Below are positions 32,982 through 41,435 of a DNA stretch of 64,000 nucleotides, one piece after another. Position numbers and translations under genes: made by a program. The stretch is taken from positions 158,376 to 222,375 of the forward strand of contig NZ_VIRS01000013.1 of the NCBI RefSeq assembly GCF_006912135.1, given 5' to 3'. The stretch is from Cryptosporangium phraense. Lineage in GTDB: Bacteria > Actinomycetota > Actinomycetes > Mycobacteriales > Cryptosporangiaceae. Under the pieces are notes generated by a model. The model was not told the origin of the DNA. It saw nothing but the letters and a program-made list of their open reading frames with translations, and did not search any database. The first letter of the stretch is position 1; each line of letters opens with the position of its first letter.

Positions 32982-33743
32982 ATGACAAACACGCTCAACG
33001 GAACCGTCGCCCTCGTCACCGGCGCCAGCAGCGGTATCGGCGCGGCCACCGCCCGCGCCCTCGCTGCCCGGGGCGCGAGCGTCGCGCTCGTCGCCCGCCG
33101 CAAGGACCGCCTCGACGAACTCGCCGCCGACATCCGCGCCGACGGCGGTACCGCGCTGGCGATCGAGGCCGACATCACCGACCCGGCCCAGGCCCGGTCG
33201 GCGGTCGAGCAGGCCGTCGCGAGCCTCGGCCGGCTCGACACGCTGGTCAACAACGCCGGGGTCATGCTCCTCGGCCCGATCGAGGACGCCCCGGTCGAGG
33301 AGTGGGACCGGATGGTCGCGATCAACGTCCAGGGCCTGCTCTACACCACCCACGCGGCCCTGCCCCATCTGCTGGCCGCCGCGTCGGCCGGTCCCCGCGA
33401 CTCGGCCGACGTCGTCAACGTCAGCTCGGTGGCCGGACGCGTCGCCCGCAGCGGCTGGGGCGTCTACAACCTCACCAAGCACGGCGTCGGCGCGTTCAGC
33501 GAGTCGCTGCGTCAGGAGGTCGCCGGCCGGCACGTCCGGGTCACGCTGATCGAACCGGGCGCGGTCGCCACCGAGCTGGCCAGTCACATCCGGCCGGAGA
33601 TCCGGGCCGCCGCCCAGCGCGCGTTCAGCGACCTCGAACTGCTCACCGCCGAGGACGTCGCCGAGACGATCGCGTTCGCGGTGACCCGGCCGGCCCGGGT
33701 CGTCATCAACGAGATCCTGCTCCGGCCGGACACCGCGGCCTGA
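32982..33743 (+). CDS. SDR family oxidoreductase (YdfG-like)
   Basis: 253 residues from ATG 32982 (MTNTLNGTVALVTG). Motifs: TGASSGIG at residues 14-21, DTLVNNAGVM, catalytic S and YNLTK, then IEPGAVATEL. This is the NADP-type YdfG/serine-dehydrogenase-like group, with a basic RRK after the second strand that fits NADP. Divergent from the CGNR regulator, which is the likely controller. Ends two bases before the convergent PEP-mutase-like gene. Confidence 0.92.
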   Translation: MTNTLNGTVALVTGASSGIGAATARALAARGASVALVARRKDRLDELAADIRADGGTALAIEADITDPAQARSAVEQAVASLGRLDTLVNNAGVMLLGPIEDAPVEEWDRMVAINVQGLLYTTHAALPHLLAAASAGPRDSADVVNVSSVAGRVARSGWGVYNLTKHGVGAFSESLRQEVAGRHVRVTLIEPGAVATELASHIRPEIRAAAQRAFSDLELLTAEDVAETIAFAVTRPARVVINEILLRPDTAA

Positions 33744-33744
33744 C

Positions 33745-34485
33745 TCACAGCGCCGTGATCGCCTCCGCGAACGCGGCCAGACCGGCCCGGTAGAAGCGCG
33801 GGCCGTAGGAGACCCGCGCGACCCCGAGCTCCCGGAGGACCGGCAACGTCAGCTCGGGACCGCTGTTGCCGTTGACCGGGCCGCCGATGCCGTCGACGAG
33901 CTGGGCGAGGACGTCCCGGCTCCCGACCCCGATCGGATACACGCAGTCGGCGCCGGCCTCCCGGTACAGTCGCCCGCGCCGGGCGGCCTCGGCGACCCGG
34001 TCGCCCTCGGCGACCAGGCTCGTCGGGAGGAAGACGTCGACGCGCGCATTGATGACCAGTGAATCCCCGGCCGCGCGCACGTCGGCCAGCCAGCCCGCCT
34101 GCTTCTCGGCGTCCTTCAGGCCGCCGGCCGCGTGGTCGCTGTCCTCGAGGTTGCACCCGACGACCCCGATGGCCAGCAGACGCTCGACGAGCTCGGTGGG
34201 CGCCAACCCGTAACCGGCCTCGGCGTCCATCGTGACCGGCACCGACACGGCCCGGGCCAGGCGCGCGTTGGCGGCGAACATCTCGTCGACCGGAGCGCCC
34301 TCGCCGTCGGGGTAGCCGAGCACCGCGCTGATGGCCGCGCTGGCGGTCGCGACGGCGGGGAAGCCGGCCTCCTCGACGACGCGGGCGCTGGCCGCGTCCC
34401 AGGCGTTCGGGAGGAGGAGCATCTCGCCGTGGTGCAGGTCCCGCAGGGTGGTGGCGAGCCGCCCGAGGTCGCTGGTCGTGGTCAT
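33745..34485 (-). CDS. Isocitrate lyase/PEP mutase superfamily enzyme
   Basis: 246 residues, ATG 34485 overlapping the MFS transporter stop (ATGA). TIM-barrel signature LLLPNAWDAASARVVEEAG at the N-terminus, metal-binding DAEAGYG, and NLEDSDH. It lacks the KKCGH catalytic loop of true isocitrate lyase, so it belongs to the PEP mutase/oxaloacetate hydrolase/carboxy-PEP mutase-like branch, which acts on C-C or C-P bonds of 2-oxo acids. Last gene of the ECF-sigma operon. Confidence 0.88.
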   Translation of the reverse strand: MTTTSDLGRLATTLRDLHHGEMLLLPNAWDAASARVVEEAGFPAVATASAAISAVLGYPDGEGAPVDEMFAANARLARAVSVPVTMDAEAGYGLAPTELVERLLAIGVVGCNLEDSDHAAGGLKDAEKQAGWLADVRAAGDSLVINARVDVFLPTSLVAEGDRVAEAARRGRLYREAGADCVYPIGVGSRDVLAQLVDGIGGPVNGNSGPELTLPVLRELGVARVSYGPRFYRAGLAAFAEAITAL

Positions 34486-35936
34486 GCGTGTTCTCCTGTC
34501 GGGTGGTCGAGGCTGATGAGGACGGTGGCGCGGCCGTCGGCCGTCGCCGTGCGGTCGCGCGGGACGAGGAGCGCGACCGGGAGGGAGAGCACGGCGATCG
34601 CGCAGCAGGCCCACCAGGCGTAGTGGAACCCTTCGGTCAGAGCGACCGGCAGCGACGCTCCGCCGGCCAGCACGGTGCCGGTGTGCGTCGTGGCGACCGT
34701 GCTGGCGATGGCGACGCCGAGAGCGCCACCGATCTGCTGGGCGGTGTTGAGCAGTCCGGACGCGACCCCGGCCTGGTGTTCGGCGACCCCGGCCAGGCCG
34801 GCGACCGAGACCGGGATGAACCCGAACGCGGTCCCGGCGCCGGTGAGGACGAACGGCCCGGCAAGGTCCGGCCAGAAGTGGCCGTCGACCGGAACCCGGG
34901 TGGTCCAGGCGATCCCGCCGGCGATCATCGCCATGCCGATGGCCATGACCGGGCCGGCGCCGATCCTGGTCGTGAGGAACTGCGACAGCCCGGCCAGCGC
35001 GATCGACATGAGCGAGGTCGCCAGCCAGGCCAGCCCCGTCTGGAGTGCGCTGAAGCCCAGCACCTGCTGCAGGTAGAGCGTCCCGATGAACAGGAAGGCG
35101 TAGAAGCTGCCGCCGAGCGCGAACCCGACGACGTCGGCCCGGCCGACGGAGCGGTTCGCGAGCATCCGCAGCGGCAGCAGCGGCTCGATCACCCGGGCCT
35201 CGATCGCGACGAACGCGAGCAGGAGGAGGCCGGAGACCATCAGCAGACCGATCGTGCGACCGGTCGCCCAGCCCTCGTCCGGAGCGGTGGAGATCGCGTA
35301 CACCAGCAGGAGCAGCCCGGCGGTGACCGTGGTGGCCCCGAGCAGGTCGTAGTGACGGGTCGTGGCCTCCCGCCGGGACTCGGGCACGACCCGGAAGGCC
35401 AGCGCGATGGCGGCGAGCCCGATCGGGACGTTGAGGAAGAAGATGTACTCCCAGCTGCCATAGCGGGTCAGCGCGCCACCGGCGAGGAGCCCGACGGTGG
35501 CGCCGGCCGCGGCCAGAGCCCCCCAGACGCCCAGCGCCCGGTTCCGCTCCGCGCCCTCCGGGAAGAGCGTCAGGACGCTGGAGAGCCCGGCCGGGAGGAC
35601 GACCGCCGCACCGGCGCCCTGCACCGCGCGGAAGACGACGAGCACCAGCGAGTTCTCGGCCAGTGCGCAGGCCAGCGAGGCCGCGGTGAAGACGGCCATG
35701 CCGACGACGAACATGCGCCGCCGGCCGAGCAGGTCGGCGAGACGGCCGCCGAGCAGCAGCAGGCCCCCGAACGCGAGCCCGTACGCGGTGACGACCCACT
35801 GGAGGTCCGACTCGGAGAAGTCGAGATCCCGGCCGATCGTCGGCAGGGCGACGTTGACGATGGTCAGATCGACGATGGTCATGAAATATCCGACGGCGAG
35901 CACGCCGAAGGCGCGCCAGCGGTACAGCGTGGTCAT
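34482..35936 (-). CDS. MFS transporter, DHA2 (EmrB/QacA) family
   Basis: 484 residues with about 14 hydrophobic segments, the size of DHA2 drug:H+ antiporters. Helix 1 has the DHA2 signature FMTIVDLTIVNVALPTI, and motif A is LGGRLADLLGRRRMF; motif C-like GALAAAGATVGLLAGG is in helix 5. A proton-driven exporter in the cytoplasmic membrane. It sits 14 bases downstream of the small cupin-like gene and overlaps the PEP-mutase-like gene, so its expression follows the ECF-sigma operon. Confidence 0.92.
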   Translation of the reverse strand: MTTLYRWRAFGVLAVGYFMTIVDLTIVNVALPTIGRDLDFSESDLQWVVTAYGLAFGGLLLLGGRLADLLGRRRMFVVGMAVFTAASLACALAENSLVLVVFRAVQGAGAAVVLPAGLSSVLTLFPEGAERNRALGVWGALAAAGATVGLLAGGALTRYGSWEYIFFLNVPIGLAAIALAFRVVPESRREATTRHYDLLGATTVTAGLLLLVYAISTAPDEGWATGRTIGLLMVSGLLLLAFVAIEARVIEPLLPLRMLANRSVGRADVVGFALGGSFYAFLFIGTLYLQQVLGFSALQTGLAWLATSLMSIALAGLSQFLTTRIGAGPVMAIGMAMIAGGIAWTTRVPVDGHFWPDLAGPFVLTGAGTAFGFIPVSVAGLAGVAEHQAGVASGLLNTAQQIGGALGVAIASTVATTHTGTVLAGGASLPVALTEGFHYAWWACCAIAVLSLPVALLVPRDRTATADGRATVLISLDHPTGEHA

Positions 35937-35950
35937 GGAGAGCCTCGTTT

Positions 35951-36235
35951 TCAGGCGACCCGGGTGATCGTCTTGAGCACCAGCGGGTCGAGACCGAAGT
36001 TGGTGACGTAGCGGAGGTCGAGGCCGGTCAGGAACAGGACGGTGCCCTCGTCGAACGAGCCCTGTTCGCCGGACCAGCATTCGAGGTGGAGACGGCCGCG
36101 CAGCACGACGACGACGGCGCCGGCCCAGTCCGCCTCGGAGTAGTCGAGGCGGTCCGCGGGCGGGATCGTGATCGTGGTGCTCCGGCAGCCGGGGATCGGG
36201 CGGTCGCCGCGGAAGAGCGACTCGGGGTCGGTCAT
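35951..36235 (-). CDS. Small cupin-like protein of unknown function
   Basis: 94 residues, ATG 36235 overlapping the sigma-factor stop (ATGA). All-beta pattern with glycine turns (VVVLRGRLHLECWSGE, GTVLFLTGLDLRYV) suggests a single small cupin or double-stranded beta-helix half, without the His/Glu metal motif. I do not recognise a named family. The tight overlap with the sigma factor suggests a partner or modulator in the same operon. Confidence 0.75.
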   Translation of the reverse strand: MTDPESLFRGDRPIPGCRSTTITIPPADRLDYSEADWAGAVVVVLRGRLHLECWSGEQGSFDEGTVLFLTGLDLRYVTNFGLDPLVLKTITRVA

Positions 36236-37212
36236 GGCCGCAGGGTCGGAGCGAGGCCGAACCAGCGGCCCACCTCGGGCTCGAACCGGGTGAGCGCGCT
36301 GACCAGTCCGCCACGGACGGCCACCACCTCGACGGCGGCCAGGTGCAGCAGCCCGGTGGCCGGGTCGGCGTGGTAGTGACCCCAGGCCGGCTGGGTGTTC
36401 GCGCGGGTCGGAACCGCGAGCGCGATCGGTTGCCGGTCGGCCGCCAGCGCGCTGAAGAACCGGTGCGCCGCGTCCCGGCCGTGGTACTCGTACGGCGCCG
36501 GTGGCATCGTGAGCCACACGTCGTCGGACATCAGGTCCACCATCGCGTCGACGTCGAACGCGAGGAACGCGTCGACGAAGCGCTCCAGGAGCGCCTCGTC
36601 CTCCTTCGAGGGCGTGTCCGGAATCGGCGGGCTGCTCCGGCGCAGCGTGGCCCGGGCCCGCTTGAGCGCGTTGTTCGCCGCGACGACCGTGATGTCCAGC
36701 ATCTCCGCGGTGTCCTTGGCCGGGTAGCCGAGGACGTCACGCAGGATCAGCGTGGCGCGCTGCCGCGGGGGGAGCTGCTGCATCGCGGTCACGAACGCGA
36801 GCGTGATCGCCTCCCGGGACTCGTAGCGGGCCTCCGGGCCGGGCCGGCGGTCGGGCACCGCGTCGAGCAGGGCGTCCGGGAACGGCTGCAGCCAGGCCAC
36901 CTCGCCCAGGCTCGCCGGGGCCGGGACGCCCGCGGGGAGCGTCGGCTGGGGACGCCGGGTCGCCGAGCGCCGGTGGTTGAGGCACCGGTTGGTGGCGATC
37001 CGGTAGAGCCACGTCCGCACCGAGGAGCGGGCTTCGAACTCGGCCAGCCCGGTCCAGGCGGCCAGCAGCGTCTCCTGCGTGACGTCCTCGGCGTCCTGCA
37101 GCGACCCGAGCATCCGGTAGCAGTGGACCTGCAGCTCGGTCCGGTAGGGGCCGACCAGCGCGTCGAACGCGTGCTGGTCGCCGCGCCGGGCCAGCTCCAG
37201 CGGCGAGGGCAT
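36232..37212 (-). CDS. ECF sigma factor with C-terminal SnoaL-like domain (SigG/SigX5 type)
   Basis: 326 residues, ATG 37212 after AAGGAG. Sigma region 2 (ELQVHCYRMLGSLQDAEDVT, WLYRIATNRCLNHRR) and region 4 (LPPRQRATLILRDVLGYPAKDTAEML) are clear. From about residue 205 a SnoaL/NTF2-like domain follows (FVDAFLAFDVDAMVDLMSDD). Sigma factors of this build have no separate anti-sigma; the fused domain modulates them. It is the second gene of a minus-strand operon: SDR, sigma, cupin-like, MFS, PEP-mutase-like. The promoter it recognises is not known. Confidence 0.92.
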   Translation of the reverse strand: MPSPLELARRGDQHAFDALVGPYRTELQVHCYRMLGSLQDAEDVTQETLLAAWTGLAEFEARSSVRTWLYRIATNRCLNHRRSATRRPQPTLPAGVPAPASLGEVAWLQPFPDALLDAVPDRRPGPEARYESREAITLAFVTAMQQLPPRQRATLILRDVLGYPAKDTAEMLDITVVAANNALKRARATLRRSSPPIPDTPSKEDEALLERFVDAFLAFDVDAMVDLMSDDVWLTMPPAPYEYHGRDAAHRFFSALAADRQPIALAVPTRANTQPAWGHYHADPATGLLHLAAVEVVAVRGGLVSALTRFEPEVGRWFGLAPTLRP

Positions 37213-37229
37213 GGGACTCCTTCCCGGGA

Positions 37230-37955
37230 TCAGACGCCGGCCGCGAACATCGCCAGGTTGGTCCGCTCCAGGGTCTTGACCGGCCCGGCGTCCCATCCGC
37301 TGGCCGCGCCCGCGGACAGGGCGTCGGGGAAGATGTCTTCGGCTCCGGCCTCGTATCCGTCCAGGATCGCCGCCGCGACCTCGGCCGGGGAGGCCTTGGG
37401 GAGGTCGAGGTCCCGGACCATGTCGGTGTCGATCGGTCCGGCGTAGACGCCGTGCACGGAGACGCCGGCGGCCAGCAGCAGCGCGCGCTGCGACTGGGTG
37501 AGCGAGGCGGCGGCGGCCTTCGACACCGCGTAGGACGGCATGACCGGCACCGGCGCGATGGCCCCGAGCGACAGCACGTTCACGATCGACCCGGCGGCCC
37601 GGCTGAGGTGCGGAATGAACGCGGTGCTGACCGCGAGCAGCCCGAAGAGGTTGACGGCGAGGTGGTCCTCGAGCGTCTCCCGGCCGTCGAGCCGGTCGGG
37701 CAGGCAGAGGCCGGCGTTGTTGACGAGGACGTCGAGCGCGTCGATCCGCGCGGCCGCCGCGGCGACGTCGGCCGGGTCGGTGACGTCGAGCGGAACGGCG
37801 GCGACGCGCGGGTCGGCGTGGGGCACCGGATGGCGCATGCCCGCGTAGACCGTGCCCGCCCCGCGGCGCAGCGCCTCGGTCACGAGGGCGTATCCCAGCC
37901 CGCGATTCGCTCCGGTGACGAGGACGGTCTTGTCGGCGATGGTGCGGCCGGCCAT
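37230..37955 (-). CDS. SDR family oxidoreductase
   Basis: 241 residues, ATG 37955 after AGGAG. Motifs: TGANRGLG at residues 14-21, DVLVNNAGL, catalytic YAVSK with a preceding serine. First gene of the ECF-sigma operon, 17 bases before the sigma factor. Oxidoreductase genes next to sigma factors with SnoaL-like tails are a known pattern, where the enzyme is often the target of the sigma factor. Confidence 0.9.
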   Translation of the reverse strand: MAGRTIADKTVLVTGANRGLGYALVTEALRRGAGTVYAGMRHPVPHADPRVAAVPLDVTDPADVAAAAARIDALDVLVNNAGLCLPDRLDGRETLEDHLAVNLFGLLAVSTAFIPHLSRAAGSIVNVLSLGAIAPVPVMPSYAVSKAAAASLTQSQRALLLAAGVSVHGVYAGPIDTDMVRDLDLPKASPAEVAAAILDGYEAGAEDIFPDALSAGAASGWDAGPVKTLERTNLAMFAAGV

Positions 37956-37974
37956 GGTGGCTCCTGTTCTCGAA

Positions 37975-38027
37975 GGTGTCGGACGACTGGGTAGACACCA
38001 CGGCCGGACCGAAGTGGTCGGTCCGGC
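37975..38027. promoter_or_regulatory. Two inverted repeats in the SDR-sigma operon / membrane-protein divergent region
   Basis: GGTGTC-N13-GACACC (37975-37999) lies 19 bases upstream of the SDR start; GCCGGACCGA-AGTGG-TCGGTCCGGC (38003-38027) is a perfect 10-base-arm palindrome beside it. No T-run and a position between divergent starts argue for operators instead of a terminator. The binding protein is unknown. Confidence 0.55.
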
Positions 38028-38115
38028 GCCGAGAAGTTGCGCCCGGGGGTGTGCCGAGCCGATCAACGGGAAGGTCGATGCGCCGAGACCGCCTACGCCT
38101 CGGTGAGGACATCCC

Positions 38116-39126
38116 ATGATCCACAGTGAAACGACCGTCGGGCTGGTGGCGACCCCGCCCGACCATCCGGCCCGCGTGACCGCCCGGCTCGCCGCCGAGC
38201 TGGCCGACCGGTGGACCGTCCGCGAGGGCTGGGGTGAGGTGGCGCCCCGCCGCGACGGCGGGGCCGAGGCCCTGCTCGACGACGTCGCCCGCCGGCGCGC
38301 CGACGAAGGCTGGGACGTGGCGATCTGCCTGACCGACCTGCCGCTGCACGCCGAGCGGGTACCGCTGGTCGCCCAGGCGTCGACCCGGCGCCGGGTCGCG
38401 ATCGTGTCGCTGCCCGCGCTGGGCCTACGTCAGCTGGCCGCGGTCCGCGAGATCGTTCCGGATCTGGTGGAACGGCTGCTCGGCGATGCGTCCGACGATC
38501 GTCGGCCGGCCGCCGTCCACCGGGTGATCGGCGACGACGAGGCGCGCTACGTGGCGTCGTCGCTGATCGGGCGGGTGCGCCTGCTGGCCGGGATGATCCT
38601 GGCCAACCGCCCGGGGCGTGCGTTGCCGGGCCTGTCCAAGCTGCTCGTCGGCGCCTTCGGCACCGCGGCCATCGCGCTGGCCAACTCCAGCGTCTGGAAG
38701 CTGGGGGAGGCGCTCGGCGCACTACGGCTCACCGTGATCATGCTCCTGGGGCTGGGCGCGCTGGTGACCTGGCTGATCGTCGCCCACGACCTGTGGGAGA
38801 CGGCCGGCGGTGACACGTCGGTCGAGCTGGCCCGGCTGTTCAACCTGGGGACGATCGGCACGCTCGCGCTGGCCGCGGCGGTGTGTTACCTCGTGCTGTT
38901 CGTCGGAACGGTGCTGGTCGGGGCGCTGCTGATCGACACGTCCGTATTGGGGGAGGCGTTGCAGCGGCCGGTGCACCTCACCGACTACCTGACGCTCGCC
39001 TGGCTCATCAGCTCGCTGGCCACGGTGGGCGGCGCGATCGGCTCCGGGCTGGAGGACGAGGAGACGGTGCGGGCCGCCGCGTACGGCTACCACCCCGAAC
39101 CCGGCGGCTGGCGGGACGAGCGGTGA
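38116..39126 (+). CDS. Uncharacterised membrane protein with N-terminal soluble domain
   Basis: 336 residues, ATG 38116. Residues 1-150 form a soluble alpha/beta part (VGLVATPPDHPARVTARLA, WDVAICLTDLPL, RRVAIVSLPALG) that looks like a small nucleotide- or protease-like fold but lacks known motifs. Residues about 175-310 hold four hydrophobic helices. Related proteins occur in other actinobacteria, to my recollection always as hypothetical. Starts the stress-type region and is divergent from the ECF-sigma operon. Confidence 0.8.
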   Translation: MIHSETTVGLVATPPDHPARVTARLAAELADRWTVREGWGEVAPRRDGGAEALLDDVARRRADEGWDVAICLTDLPLHAERVPLVAQASTRRRVAIVSLPALGLRQLAAVREIVPDLVERLLGDASDDRRPAAVHRVIGDDEARYVASSLIGRVRLLAGMILANRPGRALPGLSKLLVGAFGTAAIALANSSVWKLGEALGALRLTVIMLLGLGALVTWLIVAHDLWETAGGDTSVELARLFNLGTIGTLALAAAVCYLVLFVGTVLVGALLIDTSVLGEALQRPVHLTDYLTLAWLISSLATVGGAIGSGLEDEETVRAAAYGYHPEPGGWRDER

Positions 39127-39134
39127 TCCGCCGG

Positions 39135-39159
39135 GTTTGCGGCTTCTTCCGGAGGGTAG
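39135..39159 (+). promoter_or_regulatory. SigB/SigF-type promoter upstream of the SRPBCC-alcohol dehydrogenase operon
   Basis: GTTT (39135-39138), 15-base spacer, GGGTAG (39154-39159). This matches the actinobacterial SigB/SigF consensus GTTT-N14/16-GGGTAt/c closely. Transcription would begin near 39166, giving a 50-base leader before the GTG at 39217. A SigB/F-like sigma gene lies at 43701-44510. Confidence 0.65.
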
Positions 39160-39216
39160 TCGGCGGTCCACTCGGCGCGCCTGGGGCCGTCGGGATCCGC
39201 TATCGGAGGCTTATCC

Positions 39217-40206
39217 GTGACTCGACTAGAAACCCGACCACCGGAAATCCGGGAAACGACGAAGGACAGACACGACGAGGTACAGCGGCGGGGCCGCGGG
39301 CTCGGCTGGATGAGCCTCGGCTTGGGCGTGGCCCAGCTGGTGGCCCCGAACGCGGTCCGCCGGATCAGCGGCGTCGACGATTCCCCGACGTCGCGGGCGG
39401 TCGTCCCGCTGGTCGGCGCGCGGGAGCTGGTGCACGCGGCCGGGCTCCTGACGAGCCGGCGCAAGGGCGCCTGGGCCTGGACCCGGGTGATGGGCGACGC
39501 GATGGACCTGACCGCGCTCGGCGTGGCCATCTCCCACCGCGCCGGCCAGCGTCGCCGCCGGCTCCTGGGCGTCACCGGGGCCATCGTCGGCATCACGGCG
39601 GTGGACCTGCTGACCGCCGTGCAGGCCACCCGAAGCACAGCAACCTCAGGCCGAGGAGGACCCATGGAACTGACCGCCACCACGACCGTCCGCATACCCG
39701 CGCCCGAGGTCTATACGTTCTGGCGCGACCTGCAGAACCTCCCGACGTTCATGGCGCACCTGGAGGAGGTCCGCACCACCGGTGACCGGACGAGCCACTG
39801 GACCGCGGGTGCGCCGTTCGGTCAGAACGTCGAGTGGGACGCCGAGATCGTCGACGAAGCGGCCGGCGAGAGGATCGCCTGGCGGTCGACCGGGGACGCC
39901 GACGTCCCGAACGCGGGCACGGTCCGGTTCGTCCCGGCTCCGGACGGGGTGAGCACCGAGGTGCACGTCGTCCTGACCTACGACATCCCGGGCGGCCCGG
40001 TCGGCAAGGCCGTCGCCAAGTACTTCGGCGAGGAGCCGCACCAGCAGCTCGACGACGACCTGCGCCGGTTGAAGCAGGTGCTGGAGACCGGCGAGGTGGT
40101 CCGGTCCGACGGAGCTCCGTGGGGCAAGCGGGCCCGCAAGGAGTTCCCGCAGCGTCCGGCCCAACCGCTGTCGGACGACGAACTCGCGAAGGGAGCGGAC
40201 GCATGA
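39217..40206 (+). CDS. Membrane-anchored SRPBCC (cyclase/dehydrase-like) protein
   Basis: 329 residues, GTG 39217 after GGAGG with seven-base spacing. The first about 145 residues contain three or four hydrophobic helices (LGWMSLGLGVAQLVAPNAV, DAMDLTALGVAI, VTGAIVGITAVDLLTAV). An SRPBCC/START-like domain follows (MELTATTTVRIPAPEVYTF start, FMAHLEEVRTTGD, then WDAEIVDEAAGERIAWRS). Such domains bind hydrophobic ligands. The SRPBCC part could also be made alone from ATG 39664. ATGA overlap with the alcohol dehydrogenase suggests a joint role under stress. Confidence 0.85.
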   Translation: MTRLETRPPEIRETTKDRHDEVQRRGRGLGWMSLGLGVAQLVAPNAVRRISGVDDSPTSRAVVPLVGARELVHAAGLLTSRRKGAWAWTRVMGDAMDLTALGVAISHRAGQRRRRLLGVTGAIVGITAVDLLTAVQATRSTATSGRGGPMELTATTTVRIPAPEVYTFWRDLQNLPTFMAHLEEVRTTGDRTSHWTAGAPFGQNVEWDAEIVDEAAGERIAWRSTGDADVPNAGTVRFVPAPDGVSTEVHVVLTYDIPGGPVGKAVAKYFGEEPHQQLDDDLRRLKQVLETGEVVRSDGAPWGKRARKEFPQRPAQPLSDDELAKGADA

Positions 40207-41378
40207 GGGCGAACACCTGGGCCGGCCGGAACAAGGTCGAGGTCCGTGACGTACCGGATCCGAAGCTGCTGAACCGCCGCGACGCGATCGTGCGGATCAC
40301 CTCCACCGCGATCTGCGGCTCCGACCTGCATCTGGTCGACGGCTACGTGCCGACGATGCAGGACGGCGACGTGATGGGGCACGAGTTCATGGGCGAGGTG
40401 GTCGAGGTCGGGTCCGACGTGCCCGGGGACCGGCTGCGGGTCGGCGACCGGGTCGTCGTGCCGTTCCCGATCGCCTGCGGCGCGTGCGGGGCGTGCGCGG
40501 CCGAGCTGTACTCGTGCTGCGAGAACACCAACCCCAACGCCGGGATCGCGGAGAAGATGTTCGGTCACCCGGTCGCCGGCATCTTCGGCTACTCGCACCT
40601 GACCGGCGGCTTCGCCGGTGGTCAGGCCCAGTACGCGCGGGTGCCGTTCGCCGACGTCGGCCCGCTGAAGATCGAGTCCGACCTCACCGACGAGCAGGTC
40701 CTGTTCCTCTCCGACATCCTGCCCACGGGTTACATGGGGGCGGAGATGTGCGACATCCAGCCCAGCGACGTCGTGGCGGTGTGGGGCGCCGGTCCGGTGG
40801 GCCAGTTCGCGATGGACAGCGCCCGGGTGCTGGGCGCCGCGGAGGTCATCGCGATCGACAAGGAGCCCTACCGGCTGGAGATGGCCGAGCGGGCCGGGCA
40901 CACCCCGGTGAACTTCGACGAGGTCGACGTGCGGTCCCGGCTGCTGGAGCTGACCGGTGGGCGCGGGCCGGACAAGTGCATCGACGCGGTCGGCCTGGAG
41001 GCCACCCACGGCAGCGCGCACATCGCCGCGTTCGACCGGGTCAAGCAGGCCGTGCGGTCGGAGAGCGATCGTCCGCACGCGCTGCGCCAGGCGATCCTGT
41101 CGTGCCGCAGCGGCGGTGTCGTCTCGGTGATCGGCGTGTACGGCGGCCTGGTCGACAAGTTCCCGGCCGGGGCCTGGATGAACCGGGCCCTGACCCTGCG
41201 CACCGGGCAGTGCCACGTGCAGCGGTACATGGAGCCGCTGCTGCGGCGCATCGAGGCCGGGGAGATCGATCCGACCCGGATCATCACCCACACTCTCCCG
41301 CTCGACGAGGCCGAACGGGGCTTCGAGCTGTTCAAGAACAAGCAGGACAACTGCGAGAAGGTCGTCCTCAAGCCCTGA
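40203..41378 (+). CDS. Zinc-dependent alcohol dehydrogenase (formaldehyde dehydrogenase-like)
   Basis: 391 residues. Catalytic zinc ligands C38 (CGSDLH), H60 and E61 (GHEFMGEV). Structural zinc cysteines C92, C95, C98 and C106 all present. The coenzyme site VWGAGPVGQFAM is followed by VIAIDKE, the Asp implying NAD. The FDEVDV stretch and length resemble glutathione-independent formaldehyde dehydrogenase-type enzymes, medium-chain family. It overlaps the SRPBCC gene and ends before a hairpin (41390-41425). Controlled by the SigB/F-type promoter at 39135 if the inference holds. Confidence 0.92.
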   Translation: MRANTWAGRNKVEVRDVPDPKLLNRRDAIVRITSTAICGSDLHLVDGYVPTMQDGDVMGHEFMGEVVEVGSDVPGDRLRVGDRVVVPFPIACGACGACAAELYSCCENTNPNAGIAEKMFGHPVAGIFGYSHLTGGFAGGQAQYARVPFADVGPLKIESDLTDEQVLFLSDILPTGYMGAEMCDIQPSDVVAVWGAGPVGQFAMDSARVLGAAEVIAIDKEPYRLEMAERAGHTPVNFDEVDVRSRLLELTGGRGPDKCIDAVGLEATHGSAHIAAFDRVKQAVRSESDRPHALRQAILSCRSGGVVSVIGVYGGLVDKFPAGAWMNRALTLRTGQCHVQRYMEPLLRRIEAGEIDPTRIITHTLPLDEAERGFELFKNKQDNCEKVVLKP

Positions 41379-41389
41379 GGACCACAAAG

Positions 41390-41425
41390 TCCCGGCCGTC
41401 GTGCATGAGAACGCGGCGGCCGGGA
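41390..41425 (+). terminator. Hairpin after the alcohol dehydrogenase gene
   Basis: Arms TCCCGGCCG (41390-41398) and CGGCCGGGA (41417-41425) pair perfectly, extended by three pairs including one wobble. It starts 12 bases past the stop codon. Confidence 0.6.
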
Positions 41426-41435
41426 AGGCGCGGCT

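Noticed and set aside
33745..35799. Fusion of PEP-mutase-like enzyme and MFS transporter in one frame
   Set aside because: The two proteins are in different frames with an ATGA overlap at 34482-34485; the longer frame upstream is a shadow of the transporter.
36232..38349. 705-residue frame running from the sigma factor far upstream over the SDR gene
   Set aside because: Only the part from ATG 37212 shows sigma-factor sequence; the rest is the SDR gene in a wrong frame.
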